Shown: positions 10,700 through 22,463 of the stretch, one piece after another
Layout: each line of letters begins with the position of its first letter
Numbering within the stretch: the stretch's first letter is position 1
Source of the DNA: Metallyticus violacea
Lineage: Eukaryota; Arthropoda; Insecta; Mantodea; Metallyticidae
Length of the DNA: 64,000 nucleotides
NCBI GenBank assembly: GCA_030762175.1
Contig: CM060831.1
Span: forward strand, 144,971,501 to 145,035,500
Direction of reading: 5' to 3'
Program-made: the position numbers and the translations under genes
The notes under the pieces: generated by a model
The model's database searches: none
The model's input: only the letters and a program-made list of their open reading frames with translations
Told to the model about the DNA's origin: nothing

Positions 10700-11450
10700 A
10701 TGAACCTACCCTAGTAATTACGTAAATGTTGACAGCCGATAGCCTGTAGTGGACTCAATTTATCTTGTGTCACTACTAAAAAATGCTGATACCGGAACAT
10801 GGCTTCGTTTTGTTCACTGTGCATTGCCATATATTCTTCATGTCTCTTTTTAAATCTTTGGATACCCCTTCTCGTTTACGCTGATAGTAAACTTGCCAGA
10901 AATAGAGAAACTTTATTTCAATTTATATATTTTCTCTTTCCTGTTTAGCATATCACGCACCAAAGGTATAGAGTTTCACAACCATTTCCCATTCAATCTC
11001 TTAACAGCATCAACATCAGTAGTCTGTCATCTCTATTAAAACAGGTATATAAATCACACAGGAACCTACAGAGTCCTACGCCGACTTCGGTACAGCATGA
11101 ATGAAACCTACGCTTGTACTGAAACCATCTACGCATTTCGCCTGCGCAAGATGGTGCTCCCTCCCCCTTCCCCCATAAATGGGAACAGGAAAAGGCGGGA
11201 ATACCAGATTTCCTCGTTTTATACTCGAATTTTGTTACTAATTACGTATTGTATGTGATTATATTTGTAAGAATATGTTCTTTGTTTTATCTATTGTCGC
11301 TTTGACGCATTGTTCTTCTCGCGACGTTTGTAGATTAGATGTGAATACTGTAGGTGTGAGTCTGAGTGAAACGAAATGAATTAATGATAGTGCAAATGAG
11401 CTTGGAGTTCACTTATCCGGCATTCTCCTTTTCAGGGTAAGGACAAGATC
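10700..11450. other. No gene seen
   Basis: Nothing recognisable. There is a C-rich tract near 11160-11175 and otherwise AT-rich sequence. Confidence 0.4.
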
Positions 11451-11454
11451 CGAA

Positions 11455-11560
11455 AAAAACAGACAGACAGCATGATCTGACCGAGATTCGAACATTGAAC
11501 TTACGGATTAGTGCTCATATACGCTAGCACTAGACCATGGAGGAGGTCTGTAAGACCTTC
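11455..11560 (-). mobile_element. tRNA-like sequence, probable SINE head
   Basis: The minus strand reads TGGTCTAGTGCTAGCGTATA (A-box-like), about 25 bases later TGTTCGAATCTCGG (B-box-like), and then a short CTGTCTGTCTG tract. Stems are not fully paired, so this is not a functional tRNA; a tRNA-derived SINE fragment is more likely. It differs from the main SINE family here. Confidence 0.45.
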
Positions 11561-11730
11561 TGCATCCAAGGTCAGGCAGTATACATGGAACATCAAGCGC
11601 GGTACAAATGTATTTGCTATTTTAAGAAAACTCTATTCTAGAGAAACAAATATCACCCTTACCGCATAGTTACTCATAGACCTTCGCCTATTGTCGTAGC
11701 TTCTATTATATGACTATACTATTTTCCTTT

Positions 11731-12010
11731 ATCTCTGAAACTACCGCTAGGGTGGCCGAGGTGGTTAAGGCGCGGACTCGTGAGCGGAAGGTCTGGGGTT
11801 CCATTCCCACCAGGACCGTCCTCCCTGATTCAGGTTACTTTTTTTTCAAGTTTTCCTTAGTCCTAATAAATGGCAAAAGCCGGGGAGGTATCCTAAACTT
11901 AGGTCTGAAACATTTCCTTAAAAATATTCTTTCCCAGTTTATCATTTCGTCTTACGTGTCCACCGCCTGTGATGCCTCAGTAGTAATGTATGTTCAAAAT
12001 CTCTGAAACT
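11731..12010. repeat. 12-bp target-site duplication around SINE copy 4
   Basis: ATCTCTGAAACT at 11731-11742 recurs exactly at 11999-12010, on either side of the SINE. Confidence 0.9.
11743..11998 (+). mobile_element. tRNA-derived SINE copy 4
   Basis: The flanking duplication defines the element ends exactly: it starts ACCGCTAGGGTGGCCGAGG and ends near GTAATGTATGTTCAAA. A box TGGCCGAGGTGGTTAAGGCG and B-box-like GGGGTTCCATTCCC are visible (one base off the usual GGTTCGA). The body contains AGGACCGTCCTCCCT and GGGGAGGTATCCTAAACTTA. This copy gives the best full-length reference for the family, about 256 bp. The frame reading VAEVVKARTRERKVWG belongs to it and is not a gene. Confidence 0.95.
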
Positions 12011-12437
12011 GTTAAAGATAGTTCATTTTTGTATGGTGTGCTTATAAATATTTTTAATGTGATTGATGAAAAATGAAAGCTGCATTAAATAGTCAGAAAA
12101 GTACATAATTTTAACTAGGTTGATAAAGTTTTAATTAAATGTTTTGGATTTTAATCTTTTAAAAAAATTAACTTTAGATAGTACATTTAAACTTTTTAAT
12201 GAAATAAATATTAAAATAAATAATTAGTTTTAATGCTTGCAAATTGTTAGTATAACGGGTGATATCTATGGTAAAAGTGTATTTCACCCCCACCAGAAAT
12301 TGCAATTAACGTAAGAATTAAAAGAAATGCAGCATTTTAGAAGAAACAAAAGCTCACAACCTCCAGGGTAATAAAGCTCCATCTTTCCCTTTTTATCCTG
12401 ATGTTTTTTTTTTGTACATTTATTTATTTATCTACAT
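12011..12437. other. No gene seen
   Basis: AT-rich spacer between two SINE copies. Confidence 0.4.
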
Positions 12438-12722
12438 GTAACCGCCATGGGTGGCCGAGGTCGTTAAGGCGCGTACTCATGAGCGGGAGGTCTGGGGTTC
12501 GAATTCCACCAGGACCGTCCTCCCTAACTGAGGTTTTTTCTAGGTTTTCCTCAGTCCTCATAAATCGCAAATGCCGGGGAGGTACCCTAAACTTAGGCCT
12601 GGAACGTCTTCTTCCTCAAAAAAAATCCTTTCCCAATGTATCTTTTCATCTCATGTATCATCAGTGTCCGCCGCCTGTGGTGCCTCAGTAGTAAAAACGA
12701 GCATTAAACACCACTTAAAAAA
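12438..12722 (+). mobile_element. tRNA-derived SINE copy 5
   Basis: The best-preserved sequence of the family. It has the head ACCGCCATGGGTGGCCGAGG, a B box GGGGTTCGAATTCC, the body AGGACCGTCCTCCCTAACTG, the block TGCCGGGGAGGTACCCTAAA, and the tail TGCCTCAGTAGTAAAAACGA followed by GCATTAAACACC and an A-rich run. No clean target duplication was identified. Confidence 0.92.
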
Positions 12723-13390
12723 AATATATATACATAACAATTAGAAAAAAAAATATATTTTTCGGGGTCAAATATTTACAAATTTATTTACGTTTAACTG
12801 ACTGAATGATCGAAAATAGCGTAAAAAATAAGTTATGACACAAAAGTTTAAAAAAGTATTTAAAATATTTAGAATTATTGTAAAACCTACATCAAAATAA
12901 GCGTAAAAAATATACCAAACAATACAATATGAAAATGTAAATAATTCGTGTACTACGCACTATGACCTCCCTTAATATATGTATATGTGTGTGTTTTACT
13001 GGCAAAGTGTATAAATGATCATGTTTTATCAGAAGCTATTCGGATAGTTTGATAGCGGTAATACACCAAAGTCGGTTTGTAAAGCATAAAACATGCACGT
13101 ACAATCTATAGCTTTATATGTATACATTTTATTTTCCTGTATTGTATTCCCAACAGCATAGAGGGAAAATGTTGCAACAGAAAGCGAAAAGAAAAAAGAA
13201 GGATAACGACAAAGAAAGGAAATATGTCTTCTAGTGCATCACTTTCTTCTCCCTTTTCCCCTTTCTCCTTCTTTACACAAATAGAACGAAAAAAGAATAA
13301 AGGAATGAACAAGAAGGGTTTTCTTCTGTTCTTTATCATCTTCTGCGAATCAACATTGGTATCTAACCTGATGTGAATAATGTTTGGAGG

Positions 13391-13431
<41 letters not shown>

Positions 13432-14162
13432 GATGAAAGCAGAAAGCTGGAAGTTGTAATTTCAAATGCCCTCGTGACCGCACTCCGGCATTGTGTTCTG
13501 TTGCCAGCAGCATGGAAACTTGGTCTCCTGTGTGAGAGAACATGACTGATATACTATCAGCACAATCTTGGGAGGTCATGTCAAGGGTGGAGCTCAGGGA
13601 AATGCAGACAAACTCCCCAACACAAAAAGGGAGGGCAGAAAGAGTATCTCTCCACCCATTCCTTGCATTTACTTTTTGAGACGTATGAAAAAGCAAACTT
13701 GACTTCAGGGCAATGTCCTATTATTTCTGAAAACATTAGCGAACTTTTTATCTTTAACAAAGTCGTACTGGAAAGATGTCTTTTAGGCCACAAATACAGC
13801 AAGCGCTGCAAGAAGAAAAGAGGTATAAGGAAGTAGTGGGCAACAAATAAGAGTGAAACATAAAATATTGTCTGAAGAGTTGATGGCAAGGACAAAACTA
13901 CATGAATAAATGTAGTGTAAAAATTCCTAAAGAGACAGAAATAAGTTTCGTGGGATAAAAATACATAGAGAGAACGAAATGCGTGTAAAAATGCAATGGA
14001 TAAAGAAAGCAAAACTTCAGTGCCACTAGAGTTTTAAAATATGAGAAATACGAGAGTGAATAAAAAATAAACAAGATGTTTAAAATCCATTTTATCCATC
14101 AAAATTAAATGGGTTACATAATTTTCCTTCCCGAATTACAAGCTCATCCTTTTACACGAAGT
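12723..14162. other. No supportable gene; purine-rich region with a GA microsatellite
   Basis: A (GA)n tract lies at about 13390-13429 (minus strand CT). Two long minus-strand frames (196 codons at 13106-13696 and 143 codons at 13581-14012) cross or adjoin it. Their composition is dominated by S, L, F and K from the pyrimidine-rich strand, they overlap each other in different frames, and neither shows a motif I know. I cannot support either as a gene. Confidence 0.5.
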
Positions 14163-14592
14163 TTTTTAACCCCATTATCGAAGAAAAAATGGGGTTGGGT
14201 TTCGAGCCAGTTGTGGAAACATTTCATCGCTTGTGGTAGCATCTCCCAATGTCTCCTTTAAGGGTCTTGATGTGTGGTATTTGCAAGATGATAAGTCAGG
14301 AAGAGATTTTCTCTTGTCAAAGCAGCCGTATGTGGACGGGCGTTATCTTGGACACGAAATTCTCGCTACTAAGCAAAGCTGGCAATAACAGCTGCATTGA
14401 CTGTTCATGAAGAAAACCGATGAACGAAATGCCATGGATGTCCCTGAAAAAAATCAAGAAAACTTTCCCAGCTGAAGGGCGAGTTTTTGCTTTGATATGA
14501 GCGAATTCTTCGCTTTTGTTCAACTTATGCTCTTGCTTCCACTCAGGAGTGTAGTGGTGTATCCAAGTTTCATCGCAGGTTACGACTAATAA
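14163..14592 (-). pseudogene. Mariner transposase catalytic-domain fragment, lineage E
   Basis: The minus strand, from 14592 downward, reads VTCDETWIHHYTPEWKQ (first catalytic D in the mariner DETWIHHYTPE block), then a PSAGKVF segment near 14465. After a frameshift it gives VQDNARPHTAA near 14340 (second catalytic D) and, near 14200, a WLETQPHFFFDNGVKKL-like C-terminal part (usual: W...FF..GI.KL). The third D block (PDLAPSD) is not legible. Frameshifts and stops make it inactive, and the N-terminal domain and ends are missing. Confidence 0.85.
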
Positions 14593-16439
14593 ATCAATAT
14601 TACATTGTTTTTAACGAAATATTACATTCCAAGCATAATTTTTCATAAAAAATAGGGGGGAAATTTTTGGGAATACAAACTCTATTAATGAAAACTAAGT
14701 AACAAAACTGAGATAGCATATTTTAATGTTCTGGACTCAACGGGGATATAACTACATATATCCAATAAGTTCTGCTTCTTTGCAGCTGTTATAGACAGCG
14801 GTTCTGAATATGCATTTGGAAAATTGCGGACGTCGACTAGAGGCAAATTTCCGCTATCAGATCCTCTGATCTTTCTTGCAATGATGTGATTAATCATGGC
14901 TGGAGAATATTATGACATTCCCTCACAGAGATAGTTGGAAAAGCATCATGATTGACTTGGAAGTATGTATATATTGTTATCTTGAATGAACCCTTATCTG
15001 CACTGGTTCAGTACTTCCATAAATTGATGCACCCGAAGCCTGGTTTGATTATTGTAGTTCAACTTGTAAAATTCATTAAACAGCAAAGAACAGCACATAC
15101 TCTATCCCGAAACGATACAAAATTGTCTTAATGTGCAACTTATCTGATGATAATGCTATTAATCAGTCAATTAATTACTTAATTTACTAGTACACCAGTG
15201 AATAATTTCCATAACAAAACCATAGTGTTAGTTTCAACCACAAAAATAAGTTATTGTTATAATACAGAAAATAGCAAAGAATAATTGTAGGTTGGTAATA
15301 AGGTGTTCTACCAACCGCATTTGAAGGCAATTTTCCTAATTTATTTTCAACATATATGGACAACCATTGTCCTGAACATGTTTTTTGTCAGCTGGCGAGA
15401 GGAATACTTCTATCCGGTCTCCCATCTTGCTTGCAATTACTAAGTTGTTCATTTTCAATATTAAAACAGTGATACCAAAACATGGGACTGAAACTGATAA
15501 TTTCCCTAACACATCTACCGGTTCAAGTAAAAATGTTACCACATTTTTCTCACGACGAAAAATGTCGGTTACAATGTTGTTCGGGTGAGCCATTCAATTG
15601 AGCAGAATTTCATAGCTAATTTTACAATACTAAATTGCATTCCTATGTGAATTAACCAGCAAGGCAATCGCTTGAGGCTTGTACTGCCAATAGTCCACGC
15701 AGAGAAATATTCAATGATATCCCTATGGTAAGCATTTATTAAACTCCTCTCAAATTCATCATTGTAGTCTTTCATCAGTGATGGTAATGTGTGTTTAATA
15801 AGTGAATACCGAAAATTAATGTACAACTCAATGTACAGTATAATTTACATGCATTTTAGAATTGTTGTGATGCCCCTTGTGACTTTCAACTCCACAGAGC
15901 CGGCTCATATTGGAAGTTGCTGATTTGTGCTACCCCTAAAACGCTCAACGTTTAACGGGATACTCAACACCCTGAAATTCAAATTTTGGGGTCATGTTGG
16001 TCATTTTTTTTTCTTTGTGAAAAGGAAAACATTACAGTGTCTACTTTTAGATTCCAAAGTAATTTTTGAGTAGTTCTAATTAAAATAACAAAAACTTTTT
16101 CCTTTGAGTGCAAAAGGGGCGTGGCACCTCAGAAAATATCAATTTGTAATCCGAGGTAAATCTTGTATATAAAGCCAAGTACACTGTCCAGGAAAGATTC
16201 AACTGAAATAACTTATATCGAATGAAATTTTACTCTACGCTACTATATAATAAACGTATACGTCAATACAATGACCTGTAATTAATTCTCTTCAACTGTC
16301 GCGTGAAACAAAGATAAAATAACTTGCCCTTACACGGAAAGGCAACGCAGGCTGCAAGCTGAACCGTAACAAAGAAAGCCAATCGTTACCGTTCACTGTG
16401 CAACCAGTAAATATCTCCGTTTAGTATGGAAGCATTATT
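14593..16439. other. No supportable gene
   Basis: The longest frames are on the minus strand at 14685-14897 (70 codons) and 15336-15826 (two overlapping 85-codon frames in different phases). The latter pair could be a single frameshifted reading, and the former has an unusually protein-like composition. I do not recognise a family in either and see no splice-site or motif support. They are listed as unassigned sequence only. Confidence 0.4.
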
Positions 16440-17075
16440 ATAAGCAATCTAAATTTTGTTATATTCTATTAATTTTTTTTAAACAACTGAAACTGAATTA
16501 ATCGAAAAAGTAAATTTATTCAATTAAGAATAGTGCAGCAAAATTATGAAGTTAAAAAAAATACGAGCTGGAAAGTGTTATTTTGAAGTAATTTTATTTA
16601 TTTTTGTTGCATCATGTTTATGTTAAACTTAAACTAACCTAACCTAACGTATGAAAAAGTATAAGTTATTGGATTTAGAATAGTGTAGAAAAGAGTGTTA
16701 TTATGGAATAATATAATTTTGTTTTATGTTCCTTTATTATTTTGTTAAACTAACCTTACCTAATGTATGAAAAAATAGCATTTATTGAATTTAAAATAAC
16801 GTAGAAAATGTGTTATTATGGAGTAATATTATTTTTGTTCAACAAATTTTATATACCCTCCTAAAATAATTTAAGGTATGAAAAAACAACAATAATTGGA
16901 TTAGGAATAGTGTAGAAAAAATGTTATATATGGAGAAATATCATTTTTGTTGCATTATTTTTTGTTAAACTTAAACTGAACTAACCTAACGTAACCTAAG
17001 AAAAAAGTAAAATTTATTCGATTAAGAATAGCGCAGAAAAATTATAAAAATTAAAAAAATAGTAATAATTATTGT
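16440..17075. repeat. Decayed tandem array, about 110-150 bp period, with CCTAA tracts
   Basis: About five diverged units. Each has a GAATAGTGYAG-like core (positions near 16534, 16684, 16800, 16911 and 17031, so spacings 150, 116, 111 and 120). Most also have GTTATTATGGA-type and TTTTTGTTGCAT-type segments. Several units carry CTAACCTAACCTAACG-like tracts, resembling two to three repeats of the insect telomere motif. Indels and substitutions are frequent, so the array is old. Confidence 0.7.
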
Positions 17076-17109
17076 GAGAGAAAAAATAATACAAGTAAGC
17101 AAAACACAC

Positions 17110-17185
17110 ATATTCACCGGGAATCAAACCTGCAACCTTCACATGAGCAACACAACGCCCTAACCTACTGAGCTAACAGGGCTTC
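17110..17185 (-). other. tRNA-like sequence (pseudo-tRNA or SINE head)
   Basis: The minus strand reads TTAGCTCAGTAGGTTAGGGC (a good A box and D arm), then GCAGGTTTGATTCCCGG (B-box-like T arm) at the right distance. The T stem is mispaired (GCAGG against CCCGG) and I see no paired anticodon stem, so it is not a working tRNA gene. A tRNA-derived retroposon or tRNA pseudogene fits best. Confidence 0.5.
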
Positions 17186-17438
17186 ATGCTTGGAGCGGAA
17201 ATTATTCGTGTAACGTAATAGGTACTATTAAAATCGTAACCAGTCGGCAGTCATCGCTACCGTTCGGCTCTGCAGCCTCTGTTGCATTCTCCGTTTAATG
17301 ATAAATAAAAGATACTGAATAAACACTGTAGATTTAGCTCAAATGAAGGGAAGAATAATTGAAGAATATTATAAATACATTGTTATACCAAGGTCAATTC
17401 TCTGGCACCGTACAGAAATCATATAATCCACATAAACA
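17186..17438. other. No feature seen
   Basis: Spacer between the tRNA-like sequence and family A copy 2. Confidence 0.4.
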
Positions 17439-18228
17439 TACCAGGGTAAGTCCATAAGAAAAAACTGTGTTAACATAACATAAATGGATTCACACAAACA
17501 GAAAATGATGAGCACTAATCATCTTAGACTTTTACAGTTACAACAGTTGCTCAAAATGCCTACCATCGGCGTCGATACACTTCTGAGTTCGTTGAACTAC
17601 TGATTGAACAATGTTTGCGAATGTGTCCTCAGCGATTGCAGCACATGCCGTTTCAATTTCTTCCCGAAGTGCTGCCAGTGTAGCTGGTTTTCTACGGTAT
17701 ACACCATCCTTAAGAGTTCCTCATAGGTAGAAGTTCAACGGAGATAGATCCGGAGAATGCAGTGGAAACTCAATCGGACCTCTTCGTCCTATCCTGTGAC
17801 AAGCGCGCTGAGCTTGTTGCTATGCGAGGTGTCCCAGATCTGCCCTTTTGAACATCGTATACGGTACGATAAGTCTCAAGTTTGTCTCGAATGCGCTCCA
17901 TTGCCTTTGAACTTCAACAACATTCCCGGTTTTCCAATAACAATTCAAAATTGCTGTCCATTGTTCAAACAATATCTTGGCTCCATTTTGTTGTAGCAAC
18001 GGTAGCATAATGTCACGTCAGTTTACAGAACATCATACGACAATCTTGGCTTTATTTGTTCATTGTTGATTTACCTGTCACGTAGCAACGCTATCATATT
18101 GCATGTGAGTCACATCTGTTTACAGAACATAATACTACACATTACTGTTGTTTTTCGGTCCAACTTTGAAATATATTAAATAGATATCTACAGTGAAAGT
18201 GTGTATACGTTTTCTGGCCCCCTCGGTA
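17439..18228 (-). mobile_element. Internally deleted IS630/Tc1-mariner element, family A copy 2
   Basis: Minus-strand copy of the family at 4.7 kb. Its right terminus (CTGGCCCCCTCGGTA at about 18214-18228) is a slightly mutated terminal repeat. The left terminus (CCAGGGTAAGTCCATAAG near 17441) is diverged from the family end. Inside, in minus orientation, are the N-terminal residues LFEQWTAILNCYWKTGNVVE near 17960 and, near 17740-17530, the C-terminal tail LYRRKPATLAALREEIETA-like to HFEQLL. The catalytic middle is missing, as in the other two copies, so this is a non-autonomous derivative. Confidence 0.85.
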
Positions 18229-18940
18229 TTTGTATGAATTTTATATGCACTTTTTAATAATAATATGTGAGGGATATACCTTCTTGTCCATGACATTCAT
18301 TTGTAATAAAAAAAAAGTTTTAAATGAATGAATACCACCTTCTTAGGAAAGGTGAAACAACCAAATTAATGTAAAAGGATTTAAGAAAACAAAACCCTTA
18401 TTGGACTCTACACAACCCCTAACGGGACTCACTGCCTCTGCTAAAAAGTTATGAAGTACTATATCCAATTCTTTTTTATTAAAAACTAATTTGTGGTTGC
18501 CGACCTCGGAATGACACGGCAATATATTTTTCTGGGAAAGGATGCAGTTGCAAGTCTTTAAATAATGCTGGGAATGCACTAGGGAAAACAGGAGAGAAGA
18601 GTAACAGTGCATTACAAATTAATAACGTATGAAGGATGCCTTTTACGTCCAGTCGTTATGCTCGTTTTAGCGTTGTTCAGACAGGTAACTCGCAGTTATA
18701 GTCTGTCTAATGACTGTTATGATAAACAGCACTGCCTGCTCCAGTAGAAAGCAATCGCAAAGCATTCCTCCCGGAGGCTTTGTATCCGTTCGTTATAATA
18801 ATCAGAATGCTATAACATCCTCTCTACACCTAGGTATGTCCACTGTCAGCGATAGGGGCTCAATCCAGTCTTTAGAAACAGAACTTTGTGTTTAAATGAT
18901 TCAGTTGTTCAAAAAAGCGAGTTAATATTTTTTCCCCCGC
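18229..18940. other. No gene seen
   Basis: Frames at 18343-18612 (minus) and 18710-18895 (plus) have no recognisable motif. Confidence 0.4.
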
Positions 18941-18944
18941 TACC

Positions 18945-19190
18945 GCCTCCGTAGTCTAGCGGTAGCATTTACGAGTACTAATCAGCAGGCCCTGGGTTCG
19001 CTTTGGGTCAGGTCAAGCTGTCTGGATAAGGTTTTTCGGAGTTTTTCGTGCCCTGAAAAGATGAATAACAGATAGGTTTGAGGCGCCAAGGACTTCCAGC
19101 TTATTTGCGTCATCATTAATCCATTTCATTCGTTCCATAGATTTAAGGACAACCCTCGTGCACCGTAACCATAACACTGTCATTATCATC
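18945..19190 (+). mobile_element. tRNA-derived SINE of a third type
   Basis: The head TCCGTAGTCTAGCGGTAGCA has an A-box look, and CCCTGGGTTCGCTTTGGG about 35 bases on is B-box-like with two changes. The body continues GGATAAGGTTTTTCGGAG and later CATCATTAATCCATTTCATT, a layout common to insect tRNA-SINEs (tRNA head, GGTTTTTCC block, CATTTCATTC block). The sequence is clearly different from the main SINE family. The right end is uncertain. Confidence 0.6.
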
Positions 19191-20130
19191 TCCACTGGGG
19201 CGCCCTGTAGGCGTCCCATTCTCAAAAGTTCCCCACAATGCTAGGAAGGAATGGCAAACAGTGCGCGAGAACAAGGGGATAGCATCAACCAAAAGGTTTA
19301 TTTATTTTATTTATTTTCTTGTTAAATGTTATGTGCCAAATCTTTTCTTGTACTGCATAATCTCAAAATTTACTACAGATGCACCACCAAACAAAAGTAG
19401 TGACGTAAACCAGAATATCATGCAAGGGCTAGTGTTTAGAATATAATTTGACACTTTTGCCCCTAACTTACACTTAAGATACACTGGGTGGAAGGGCTGT
19501 AGAAGCCATTCTTTAAACTAGAAAGATATCTCAATGAGGATAATGAAAAACGTTAAAAAATGTTTATTCAAACTTTTACAGATTTTTAGAAAAAACGTGT
19601 TTAAAAAAAAGAGATATTTAGCAACTGCGCCTTCTTCTTGTAGCTACTGGAATTATTGTGCACGTGAGTGTTAAGGATAGGACTGTTGGCTGTTGCGCAC
19701 TAAATGCCCGAAAGCGGCCATGATTAGATTGCAGGCACTGCTTTATGAAGAGTACAATTTTTTATTTTTTTTGTGTCTTTGCAGCGAAAGTGTGTTGAAA
19801 GAAACACACGTTTCTTTTAGTTTTGAATGAAAGAATTAAAGAAAATAAATGTTTTGCACTTAAACATTTACCCATACGTACTTAAAGTAAACTCAAATAG
19901 GTGCAATGTTAAATTGTGGCACTTTCACAAAGAAGTGAAAGTTCTCACTGTGTAATTTTTTTTTATTACCTCATCGCCCCCCTCAAGTAGAAATATGTTT
20001 TCTTTTGTTTTTAGTTCTAAGAACACCCAAAGAAAAAAAAAAACAAAGAGAAAAACAAACCAGCGAATTATCTCCAATCGCGGCATGCGCGGCTCCATTC
20101 TCTTTGTCGAAATTTCGCTCGCAACTGATT
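19191..20130. other. No gene seen
   Basis: AT-rich sequence without supportable features. Confidence 0.4.
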
Positions 20131-20131
20131 T

Positions 20132-20133
<2 letters not shown>

Positions 20134-20178
<45 letters not shown>
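20134..20178. repeat. (GA)n microsatellite
   Basis: About 22 GA units after GATTTGAA. The frames on both strands at 19925-20266 exist because this tract is open in several phases. Confidence 0.95.
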
Positions 20179-20181
<3 letters not shown>

Positions 20182-20485
20182 TTGACAGAGTCAGGCAGTT
20201 GTGTTGTGCAGTCGAGTGATATTGTATTAAATGCACAGTAGTGTTATGGAATGGTGAGAGGTTCACTGCGTTGTCGTATATCCATCTTCATGTACAAAAA
20301 GTCGTGTGTCTGAACAAGACAGACATTTAGGTGCAAATTTCCTACTAACCCAGTTCAAACACGAAAAACAAAATTAAAAGTTAATACACAAGTTTTGAGA
20401 AACAGGTTCTGTGAGTGACCGTTATATAATCGAACACTACCCATCAATCTATGATGTAATTGCGCCATATATTTGGTTCCCGAAA

Positions 20486-20700
20486 TATTGGACTGGATTA
20501 TGGCCCCCTCATTTCCAATGGATTTTCATTTTTGTGGGACATTGAAAAATAAAGAATATGCCACTAACCTTCACACACTGCAGGATGTTATAACAAACAT
20601 TCAAACAAATTGGGACCATTAGTGATGATGAACTAATGCCTATGAGTGATATTTTTCTAAGAAGATGTGGATTGCGTGTCATGGAAAAATGGGCAAAATT
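20486..20700 (+). pseudogene. IS630/Tc1-type transposase C-terminal fragment, lineage F
   Basis: In shifting frames the plus strand gives a WPPHFQWIF-like block (usual WPPRSPDLTPMDFF), then NKEYATNLHTLQDVI-like residues. Last comes SDDELMPMSDIFLRRCGLRV with a MEKWAKF ending. This is the standard C-terminal order of IS630/Tc1-type transposases that carry a DUF4817-like N-terminus (DEL...vs.sflRRc..cie..G.hF). The N-terminal two thirds and both ends are absent. Confidence 0.7.
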
Positions 20701-21082
20701 TCCAGCGCTTACCGTAAGCAGAGTGAGTACCGAATTGAGTTATTTAAAATGATGTATCTACGTTTTAAAATTGTGCATAGTTTGAGCACCGCGAGTCTAC
20801 GCAAGAAAATACCGGCGGCTACGCTGAGTCTAACCGTTCAACCGGCTGAACCGTGTACCCTAACTTTTAAACTGATCTCACTGTAGTTTACTTATATAAG
20901 GAATAAAAAAACAGAGGGAAATGGAAAACATAAAGAACTTGAACGAAAACGAGAAGAAAACTAAAGTTGCAAAAGAGACGAAGATAACAAAAAGAAATAT
21001 TTTCATTTTTTATTTGCCATTCATTCTTTTAAAAATAACTTTGCTCATGGAGGGGGCCCATTCAAAGTTATTTATTATTATT
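20701..21082. other. No gene seen
   Basis: The 73-codon frame at 20665-20886 begins inside the transposase remnant and has no motif. Confidence 0.4.
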
Positions 21083-21363
21083 AATGAAATTCTGACCTAG
21101 GTGGCCGAGGTCATTAAGGCGCGGACTCGTTAGCGGAAGATCTGGGGTTCGATTCCTGCCAGGACCGTCCTTCCTGACCGTTTTTTTTAAGGTTTTCCTC
21201 AGCCTCACAAATGGAAAATGCCGGGAAGGTACCCTAAAAGTTTCCTTTCTTTAAAAAATCTATTTTTCAATTTTTCCTTTCATCTCATATATCATAAAAA
21301 TCCACCGACTGTAATGCCTCAGTAGTAAAAACAGGCGTTAAACACTGTTAAAAATGACATTCT
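21083..21363. repeat. Probable 11-bp target-site duplication around SINE copy 6
   Basis: AATGAAATTCT at 21083-21093 and AATGACATTCT at 21353-21363, ten of eleven identical. Confidence 0.75.
21094..21352 (+). mobile_element. tRNA-derived SINE copy 6
   Basis: Head CTAGGTGGCCGAGGTCATTA, B box GGGGTTCGATTCCTGCC, body AGGACCGTCCTTCCTGACC, the GGAAGGTACCCTAAA block (with an internal deletion just after it) and tail AGTAGTAAAAACAGGCGTTA. The flanks carry a near-perfect 11-bp target duplication that sets its ends. Confidence 0.92.
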
Positions 21364-21699
21364 CAACTATACCACGATAAATGCATAAAATTAATGAAAA
21401 CGAAAATCTCCCACAGCGCTTCGGCATTTTCTTATGCATTTCCATCGGAACAAAAGTGATGAAAGAACTCATTGAGTTAATCCAGCCCAATTGTTGTTGA
21501 TTTGGTATAGTTTTGAATCTCTTTAACATCTCAGATCATTAGCGAGCCATTCAATTCAAGGCGTAAAACGGCCGATAAATTTTGCTCACAGACTTCTTCT
21601 TTCATACTTGAGGTTCTTCTCTACGACACAAAACCCACGGCTGTAATTCTCTTCTGAAGGAAGCCATACCTAAGATTTTTACCCCGAAAAAAAATACAT

Positions 21700-21780
21700 T
21701 AACCCTAACTGGGTTAGAATCCGCAATCATGGTTCTACAAGGCAAGTATTGTTACCGCCAGATCACCAGAACCGCCATCA
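21700..21780 (-). other. Weak tRNA-like sequence
   Basis: The minus strand reads TGATCTGGCGGTAACA (A-box-like) and, about 35 bases later, GGATTCTAACCC (B-box-like). Pairing is poor; probably a degraded SINE head. Confidence 0.3.
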
Positions 21781-22463
21781 TCCCAAATGTGAATCAAAAT
21801 TGTACCCACTAATTGATAATTACACTTCTTGTCATTCGTACAAACAATAGCAACTTGTATTTTTTTTACAAATTAATTTATCAAGCGATTTGATCAATGT
21901 TCAATGCTGTAAAACTGGAAATAAATGATAAATGCTTTTAAAATATAAATAAATGTGAATTTAATAATATATTACAATAATGATAATTTTAACCCTACAA
22001 ACACAATTTAGAAATCCTAATGTGCTGTGTAGCGTCGAATCTTCTTCGGAGCAAACTCTAGTTCTGTTTGGTGGCTGCCTCACGTTGCAGACAAAGAAGA
22101 AAGCGCGTAGGTGGGGGCAGCACGCCCCTTTAAGGTAGTCCCGATCATAAATTATCTACTTTTATCGCAGGAGTACTTCGCATCGTATAAAATAACCATT
22201 GACAATATAAAGGCTACATAAAGACGAGGTATAAGAGTGATTAGCAAGCTATGTACCTGAGCAGGTGTTCAACTTAATAAACCCTGAGTGCGATACCGGC
22301 CTTTGCGAGAAAACTTCGTTTAGAAGTCCACAATCCTCAACAATTTAGATATGGGTCTTAAGAGTACAAAGAGGTCACACTGCTCATCAAATTCCCTTCC
22401 AGTACACCCGGTAGTTGCAATGTTGTCACGAAATAAATATAATCACCTTCCTGAATTAATATA
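21781..22463. other. No gene seen
   Basis: Includes a somewhat GC-richer patch near 22030-22140 with no recognisable feature. Confidence 0.4.

Noticed and set aside
13106..13696. Longest open frame in the window (196 codons, minus strand)
   Set aside because: It crosses a (GA)n tract, giving an S-L repeat. Composition follows the pyrimidine-rich strand, and no motif or splice-site support was seen.
14685..14897. 70-codon minus-strand frame with protein-like composition
   Set aside because: Vague resemblance to insect transposon-associated proteins only; too short and unsupported to name.
15336..15826. Pair of overlapping 85-codon minus-strand frames as a host gene exon
   Set aside because: They lie in different phases, match no family I recognise and lack other gene signals. 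A frameshifted unknown element remains possible.
17110..17185. Functional tRNA gene
   Set aside because: A and B boxes are visible but the T stem is mispaired and no paired anticodon stem is seen.
20134..20178. Coding potential across the GA tract on both strands
   Set aside because: (GA)n is open in several frames, so the ERERER and SLSLSL runs are expected.
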